NCBI RefSeq assembly: GCF_963662255.1
Contig: NC_085059.1
Location: 15,719,234 to 15,783,233 of the forward strand
DNA length: 64,000 nt
Reading direction: 5' to 3'
DNA from: Cinclus cinclus
Taxonomy: Eukaryota > Chordata > Aves > Passeriformes > Cinclidae
Numbering within the stretch: the first letter of the stretch is position 1; each line of letters opens with the position of its first letter. A program made the translations under genes and the position numbers. The notes under the pieces are model-generated. The model saw only the letters and a program-made list of their open reading frames with translations. It was not told the DNA's origin and made no database searches. Below are positions 56,101 to 64,000 of this stretch, one piece after another.

Positions 56101-59100
56101 AGAAAGAAGTTTCCAGGAGGATGCAAGTGGATTATAGCCATGGATTTACAGCTGCACCATCAGGGTGGTGCAAGGTGCACATGGACAGAGGACCCTCTGT
56201 CAACCAAACCTGCACGTGACACGCCAGTTCTTCCATTGCTCCTCAGAAAAGCATCTTCCCTCAGGAAAGCACTGGTAAAAGTTGTCACAGAAGAAAAGCT
56301 TTCAGTACACATTAGCAAAAGCCTAATTTTCAGAGGCTGCATGCATATGGCTTCCTTCCACATCCAAATCACCTAAAGATCATCTCATCTCTTCTTTAAA
56401 GACACAGAGCAGCCAACTCAGTAATTTAAGCAAGTTTTGGAAGTGCCACCAAGGGTCTCAGCTGACACTGCTCTACTGTCAGGACTAGCAGTGCAGAGGA
56501 ATGATCACAAAAAATTCTTTGGAAATACGACTGCAGATGTTTATTGCCATGTTAAATATTGGTAGGCAGAAAAAATTTCTCTCACGGGGAGATGAATCTT
56601 TATTCCAGCAGGAAGGTTAGGAGCTCGAAGTGAAGGCTACACTGCACACTCCTCTCTTCCACATTCAGCACTGAAAGTGGGTTTCAGTTCAGAGAGGAGA
56701 AAATCACAGCCCTCACAGGTTAGGTAGGACAGTCCCAGAGGTGTAAAATCACAGGTTTTATATTGCACCTCGGGCTTCCTGCAAGCACCAAGAGAAAAAA
56801 AACACCTGTCCTAGGGATGTTTCTTTTTGCCTGTTCTTCCACGCCAAGTTTTTTTGGGTTCTTCCCACCAGTGGCAGCAGCCTCTGCCCTGCCAACCTTC
56901 TCTTGTAGCTGGAAGTTCCACCTGCCTTTCCCCCAGAGGCTTCTGGAATAAATGGTGCCTTAATTAGATTAATTATAGCTTTAGCCCTCCATGTGCTCAT
57001 TTTATCTGCGCAATTAGAGTCCAGTATATGGTGGTGTTTCCTCAGTTTTCCTTCTGGGAAGCAAGTCCAACACCTGAAGTGTGAAGCCTTCCATGGCTCA
57101 CCTGTCTTGCACAATGTTTGTTAAATCCAAGGAATGCTTCCACTCCTTGAAAAGCTAGTGCTCCTGGTGCCTCTCTGTGCAAGACCTGCCTGCCCCTGGC
57201 TGGCAAGTGATCCTGGTTTCATGAACAAATGGATTTCATTCCAGGCATTTCTCTGTAACGCCAACAGAAGTGTTGAGCAACACCTGGTGAATAGTGGAAG
57301 AGTCTCTGATGCTTGTGAGAAGTGGTACAAATTAGCATCCCCCAGTCTGCTGCTGCTTTTCTGTCTAAATAATATTTTACAGGTAAAGTTTCTGCTGAGA
57401 AGCAGTGGGGTTTTCCCACTAGCTGCCTAAATCATGTCATCGGCTGTGGTTTACACTGAGTGACTGCTCCAGGCAGAACCTGCATCTCTGTGTGCAGTGT
57501 CACTGCTCTGGAATGATGAACAGCCCCCAGGTTTGCAGCAACTCCCCTTCCTGTGCTCTGGTTGGCCTCCCTGCTATTTGCATTTATGCAGAGTGTTTTA
57601 CACGCTCTCTCTTGCTCTCTGCAGTTCACTACAGAGTCTCTTTCTCCAGCAGCTTAAAAATTCTCCCAGAATAGAAATCAGTAGGGAAGTTGTCTGCTTG
57701 TAAGTAGGCACGTCAGGAAGGGATCTCAGTGTTTTCATAACGTTAAGGATGCTCTAACATTCTTCTCCCTAAGCTACACATCCCATTTTCCAGGTTATTT
57801 TCTCAGTACCACAGCAGAATAACTGAGAGGCTCCTGGTGTCTTCACTGGCCCCTGTGTAGAGTTGATGATTTTTTATCTTTCATTAGCATAAATCTTTAC
57901 TGTGGCATACCAAGCTCTACAAGTAAAACATCCTGTTGAAAAGCCTTTCCCAAAGTTTTGCTTTGTATTTGATACCCCCTGTCACTAACATTAAAGGGAT
58001 TTGGCTGCCCAAAAGTCTTTCAGCCAAAAGATGTGCATCTAAGGTCATTTTATATGACTGGTGTTGTGCTTTGCAGCTTCTCCCACATTTTGGTCCTTTC
58101 CTCAGTCCTGTGAGTTTGCCATGGGAGATGATTTTTGTGGGTCCAAGTGCAGGTTCAGGAGAAGCCTGTAGCTGTAAAAGTCCCCTCTGTCATGCTGGTA
58201 AAATGACACAAATTTCAACTAAGTTTTTTTATTAAAAAAAATTTCAAATTACCCTTTATTTGTGCTGAAGGTCTTGCTGGGTAGCCAGGATCATATATGG
58301 TATTTTGGGTCACATTCCCAAGGGTGTCCAAGTCTACCCACAGGTTTGTGGGAGCAGTGGGGCAGAGAAGTGTTCTCCCAGTTCCTGCATCCCCACCATT
58401 CACATCACTCAAAGGGATGGATGTCTCCACCTCCCACAAGAGGGAACTGGCCTCTAGAGCTGCTTGTAGCCTTGGTTTAAGTATGTCCCCTTTGCAGAAG
58501 CTCCATCTGGGCACCCTGACTGGATGCACTTCATGTAAACTGTTTGTTCTACCACCCACGGCAAGCAGCTCGCACAGAAATTTCACCAGAGACCATAAAA
58601 TTGCAAACCATAGGTCCAGATCTCACCATCTGTCACACTTCTGCCTCCCTGCTCCCCAGACAACACAGTCTCCCACTGGGTTTAAAAGATCTCAAGCTTT
58701 AACTTGTTTGTTTGGGATTTTCTGTGATACCTGGTGCTCTGAGGCACTGCGGAAATCAAAATGTTGTAACTCTTATCATTTATTACCCTCCCAATGCAGA
58801 CAGGATCAAAGCTGTTCTAATGACAGGGAAGAAATGGTAATATTCCCCCTGACATTAAGAAGCCCTGAACAAAGCTATGAGCACAATGGAACGGAACATT
58901 AATGTGGAAAGGGAAAATAAAAACCCTACAAGACATGACTATAGCAAAGAGCCACCTAGGGAAGCACTTAAGCTGACAAAAACCAGCACTCTCAGATGTC
59001 AAAGGATCTTGTCATTCTGCACCAAACTCAGCCCTTGCTGAGATGTTAAATATGTTTCAAAACCATTGGTGCTTTCACAGACCTCAGGTGAACACAATGT

Positions 59101-60357
59101 GCAACCAGGTAACACAAAAGGGTTGTGCTCTAGAGCTTAATCCTTGTGTGCTGAGAGTAGTTTGCTGGGTTTGTGCCTTTCTCTCCTCTTCCCAGAAAAC
59201 TAATGGCTCCAGTGACTGCAGAAGAGGTGGCACTTCTGGGGCAGCAATAGCACATGTAGGTTTGGAGCATCTGCTTTGCTAATTCAGCAGATACCTGTAA
59301 TGTAGCCCTGAAAGTGGATAGAAAATGCGAACATTTATAAATAATGTGTCAGGTGGGTTTAGGTACTGCTTGCCACTTCAAGCCCCCAAGGACATGATGC
59401 TCTGTCCTGTGTGTGAGGTTTTGTTTGAAGGATCTTTGTCCTTGGAAAGTATAAAGTTCTACAGAGAGTTTCAAGACAGGCCCTTACAAAATCTCCACCA
59501 GAACCTGAGGCTTGCACTGAAGACAGTCTGAGGCTTTAATGTCTATTAACCAATACAATATATTAGGGAAAGAAAAGAAGCTATTGAAGACAAAATGTAT
59601 TTCATCTGCAGCAAGACCTTCTCTATGTGACACATTTGCTTTCTGTCATTGCTTATCTTCCCTCCTCCCACTCCTCACTCCCCTCTTTTTACTGTTTTAA
59701 TAATTCAGCACTTACAGCCCAGAATTAAATGCTGTGGTGAACTGAGAGGTGTGCTGTGTACTGTGTTAACGTGCTGGGGGTTTGGTGCTCTGTTCTTTCC
59801 CTCTGTTATTTGTTCATGCTTCCCAGCAGAATCTACACCATGATCCTGTACTTAGTTTTCCTTGTACAGCACTGTCTTCAGAAGGGCCAATATAATACAA
59901 AAGGCCATCTAATAAAAAAGCAGAAGGAAAATTGGTTCAACCCTCATTCCTCATCTCCTTTTACAATGTCACTGTCGCTTTTCCATTTGTAGTAATCTTG
60001 CTTTAATATTTATGTCCCTGCTTCAGACACAGAGTTCAATGAGGACAAATTATGACTTTTCAATTTCGTTGTGGAAGGTTAGATGAGAGCAGGGATCGCT
60101 GATCTTCCAGTGTCTGTGGGTCCCATAGGAACATCCATCTGCAGTGGGGGGCCCTGTGAGGGATCCCCCCTTCCCTCTAGAGCAGTTGCAGGGGAGCTCG
60201 AGGTGAGGGTTGTGCATTAGGAGAGTTCAGCTGCTTTTGCAGAGCTCCTGCTGCTCCAAGGAACCCAGCACAGCAGCATGTCTGCTGGGTTCTTCCTGGA
60301 CACAGCAAAAAGCCAGACTGCCCAGCAGACCTGATGACAGTGTCAGACACTTCTGGA
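53135..60357. other. GRIA1: GRIA1 intron 2, no exon recognised
   Basis: No exon or gene is recognised. A 21-base tandem duplication lies at 56008-56049. The 235-codon frame at 54971-55678 (+), the 201-codon frame at 58297-58902 (+) and the 180-codon frame at 53117-53659 (-) have no recognisable domain. Confidence 0.5.
56008..56049. repeat. 21-base tandem duplication
   Basis: TTATATTGCACAGTCTTTGTG at 56008-56028 (21 bases; core TATATTGCACAGT) is followed directly by a second copy at 56029-56049 differing at two positions. Confidence 0.85.
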
Positions 60358-60406
60358 ACATCTTTAAGGGCTCTTCCAAGCCAAACCATTCTATGATTCT
60401 AAGATT
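60358..60406 (+). repeat. CR1 LINE 3' tail fragment
   Basis: CTTTAAGGGCTCTTCCAAGC followed by CAAACCATTCTATGATTCTA is the usual last part of avian CR1 elements, where TTCCAACCC and ATTCTATGATTCTATG are typical. Only the final 50 bases or so are recognisable. An older, more diverged part may extend leftwards. Confidence 0.7.
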
Positions 60407-63400
60407 TTCAAGGACAAAATGCACTGAAAAAGGCTCTCAGAAGACTGTATCCCAAATGGGTTTGCTAGCTGTCCCCCAGAAAGGAGCCAGACTGGCATGG
60501 AGGAAAACACTACCATTTAAACAACGAGACAAGGTGAAAAGGTCTATTTCATTAGATCTGAAAAGTGCAGAGGGTTTTTCCAGGCACCAGGGCCCTTTTG
60601 CACATATTTTCTGTTTTTAAGTTATGAAAGCAGGGAGTGTTGTGGAAAAGCTTGGTATGGGACACTGGAGAGATGAAGGCAGTTGACAACAAGAGCCTTA
60701 CACAGCTTGAGAGCGTGGCATCAGTGCTTGCAGCTCAGAAATGGGTCTTATTTTGGGTCTGTATGAGCACAGTGCAAAAGTCAGCCTCTGACCAAGTGGA
60801 CTGGAACAGATGGGCTCAGAGAAAAGCAGTTGCCTCACAAGCAAAGATCCGAATAATGATTAAATAACAAACCTGACACAGAGATGTCAGTGAACCCATT
60901 TCTCTTACCACATAATCTGATCTGTTAACCACAAGACCCTCATTAGCCAAACTGCCCTGTTAGAATAATAATCTAATTCTACCCACAGAAGAAATGAGAC
61001 CCTCTTAGGGATGCTTCTGATCTCAGTGTCTTTCACATAGGGGATTTGCATCTAATTCCTATTAAAAGTGCTCAGAATTAGCCTGTGCTGACTGTAAACT
61101 CTTCAATATATTTAATTCTTGGTTATATATGACTCAGCAAAATATTAGCAGTCCCAAAGCAAAAATACTTTCAAAAACAAATAAAGCAAGCAAGTAGAAT
61201 CTTGACTAACATCATCATTTTCCTTCTTTCCTTATTTCAACAAGTTCAGTGACCTCATTAAGACCTTTGATATGGGGATTTTTTTCTTCTGTTTTGTAGT
61301 CACAATGGATAAGAACTGCACTCAAAGACTCTAGTAGAAAAATAAAAGGAGGTTGAAAGATGTGAAGTACACGAGTGGAAGAGCAAGGACCTTCGACTGG
61401 TCCCTTAGAGAGATTAAAGTCAATTCCCCATGACTGTATCTCCCACCACCCTGATTTTAATTCAAAAGTTCACTTAAATGACTGAGAGTCCATGTTGTTA
61501 ATTTTTGGTGACCAAACCACCACTTTCTTTCTGTTTCCTAAAACTCAGTGGCATGTGAGAAAGAAGTACCCCAAATCTAATTTGTTCTCAAAGGAAACTT
61601 ACTTGTCAGCCAGGCAGACTGACTTATTTGTTAGGCAGGCAAAGTTAACTGAAAAAATTGAAGCTATCAGCATGTGCACTTATGAGCAGCTCTTCAGTCA
61701 CAGATTATTGTTTTAATATGAGGGAAGGAAAGCAGATCTTTATGTAAAAATCAACACTATTTTCCAGCTTCCAGAATTGTTAGAGCAGCAGTGCAGGGAA
61801 ATGATGGAAGGGAGCACTCTCCCGTGCCTTTTGTATATTTGAAAGAAAAACATGTATTTCTTGTGATAGCACATCAGCCTGATTTGCAGTTGATCAAATA
61901 TGTAGGACATATCTGCTGTCAGCTAAATACATGAGTGGAACAATGGGGGAGTGTAGAATCTGTTTGGCTTTCCCCTGCTCCAGAAATCTGTGGGAACATG
62001 CTGTCGTTGGGATGTGCTGAAGAGACGCGCTCTGGCACCTACGCCGCAGTGGAGAGCTGTGAGGACAAACATTTGGGAGGAAAGCTGAGCTGAGCCTAAT
62101 TGCAGCAGGCACCAGAGCTCCTTCCTTGGAACCCCACCAGCTTTGCCAACCTGATGTCAGGTTCTCCATCACCGTGTGAGGGTCGCCTCCAGGCAGGGCA
62201 TGCTGAGAATTAATTATGCATGCATATCCTCCCTCCTCTTTCCCACATGTGCACAAACACACTCCAAGTGAGCAAAGGGAAGCATGTGGGAGCTGCTTCT
62301 TGACACCACTGCTGTCAAGGAGTATGTTGTGCTGCAAGTGAGTGTGTTGGTTCTATGTCCCAGGAGGTTCGGGCACATGAAGATGATATTGGGGCTGCAG
62401 GTATTGCAGGGCTCATCTTTAGTAGCTTGCAGAGGATAACTGACATGACTGGGATCACTATTTTATTTCTCTCAAAGTCTGGCTACACTTAACCTTGCAA
62501 TGTTTAAAAGGCATTTTTTCATTTTGGTGTGTGCTGGGTTGTGTGGTTTCAAAGATTTCTTCTTATTTTGAAATCCTTTTTTATTTTTTTTTGTCTGTTT
62601 GTTTGTTTGGGCTGTGGGGAATAATTTGGTCAAATGTGCACCTCAGCATCATAGGAACAGCTTCCCTGGAGAAGATGCAGTGTCTTCCTTCCTAGATGCC
62701 ATTCTCCAGGGTCAGGAAAGGCTCTGAGATCTGGCAGGGACCATCTGGGGTGTCTGTCCCCACTTGCAAGTGAGAACATGAGTCATTTGTGAGGAACATC
62801 TGGGGAAATTTCATTTAATCAGGTTTTTTACCACTCTTGTGGCTTTGGGTATTAGCACTGTCTCTGCTACTTCTGTTCTCTGACAGAGGCACATGCAGCA
62901 GCTGAATCTCCTAAGAGTCAACTAAGCCATATTATTGGCTCCCTCCAGGGGTAGCTGGAAGAAACTTAATAGTCCATGAGATACAACAAGTCAGTAGAAA
63001 TGATCTAATGTCCCTTCCTAGTCTTAAACTCAGTGAGATGGTGAAAATTCTGCTTCTAAAGGGGATGGCAGATGAGCAGTTGCCAGGATCTCCTACCAGG
63101 CTTCCTCCCCAGCTGTGTCCCTGGAGAGCAGTTCCCTTTTTGCAGTCTTGTTTGCAGATTCTCAGCAGAATGCACAGTTTTCACTGCTGGAAACCAAATC
63201 CTCATTTCCATCCTTCTGTGCAGCCCATTTGCCTTTCCTCCTGCCTCAAATCCAAAGACTATTTCAGCCCCTCTTTGTGGTGATGGTTTCTGAGAGAAAC
63301 TTTTTGGGTTATCTTCTTTAACCAAAACCTAAAAGAGTTACCTGTTTTATCTGACACCTGCCTTTCACCCATGACAACATGGATCAGGTCAAACACCTGC

Positions 63401-64000
63401 TTGCAAAATGCCTCTGACTCTTCTAATTCAGAAATCAATCTTGTTCATCTACTCACTCTGGTTAAGAGCTGCAGCCAAAAAATAATTCTACCATGAATTT
63501 TTACTGACTCACAACACCTCTTTTTCTTTCCTCTTCCACAGAGAAAATGTGAAATTTAAAGTTGTGAGTGTTGATGTGTTTACTGATGTATTTTTCTTTT
63601 TCTTGGAAGCATCTGCAAAGGTGGCCAGAGCTGCCTCTCTTCAGCTCCCAAATGGGTGTCCTCTCCTGTCTGTACTTCCAGTAAAATCAGTGTTCCTTTC
63701 TGATGTACATTCTTTACCTTGAATATTTCCATATGAAAAGAGAACTTTTGAGAAACACTGCAGGCCTAGAGATCCTAGAGTCTGTGGATTCCAAGAATGA
63801 GAGAATCACAGATGCCTTTTTCCTCATCTGAATTCAAGGACACATCAGCTCCCTGGTGACTACCACTCCACAGGTGGAGAGGGGCAGCTTCCCCTGCTTG
63901 TTCTACTCCAGCAGTCATTTTTCAACTAACTTACAAACTATTTTGATTTTTGCTGTAGTTTAGAGAAGTTTTTAGAGCAGACAGTGAGCTCTCACCTCCT
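60407..64000. other. GRIA1: GRIA1 intron 2, last part in window
   Basis: No exon is recognised up to the window end. A MARE/AP-1-like TGACTCAGCA lies at 61130-61139 in an AT-rich stretch (about 61060-61150), and a T-rich simple stretch at about 62578-62610. The 147-codon frame at 61894-62337 (-) has no recognisable domain. Intron 2 is taken to continue beyond the window. Confidence 0.5.

Overview
The window looks like bird nuclear DNA carrying the 5' end of one vertebrate gene, GRIA1, which encodes the AMPA-type glutamate receptor subunit GluA1. Two coding exons are recognisable on the + strand. Exon 1 (12318-12399) holds the start codon, the signal peptide and the first mature residues. Exon 2 (14517-14654) begins the extracellular amino-terminal domain. 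Both have correct splice sites, and their phases join into one protein that matches GluA1 closely. A bird is suggested by a 5'-truncated CR1 retrotransposon with the usual avian 3' end (48680-48914), a second short CR1 tail (60358-60406), and an avian-retrovirus-like LTR end near 53134. The species cannot be named from this.

Layout: 1 to about 11930 is the upstream flank, with no gene seen, a 200-base assembly gap (4655-4854) and several blocks that look like conserved regulatory DNA. About 11930-12317 is a CpG-rich promoter and 5' UTR with upstream ATGs whose reading frames overlap the GRIA1 start. Intron 1 (12400-14516) is short and carries facing GT and CA repeats just after exon 1. From 14655 to the window end, about 49 kb, everything is consistent with the start of a very large intron 2. 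I found no exon 3 and no nested gene. This intron holds repeats, a 63-bp minisatellite, LTR-like and CR1 sequence, candidate enhancer blocks and several long unassigned open frames.

The many open frames of 60-390 codons do not resemble protein families I know and mostly look like chance frames or frames in low-complexity DNA. I see no bacterial-type operon, CRISPR array, tRNA or rRNA, and no new multi-gene system. The more interesting points are the overlapping upstream ORFs at the GRIA1 start, the long antisense frame across exon 1, the minisatellite next to the LTR-like end, and a palindrome beside a PAR-bZIP-type site in intron 2. Motif and conservation statements rest on reading by eye; no alignment or search was run.
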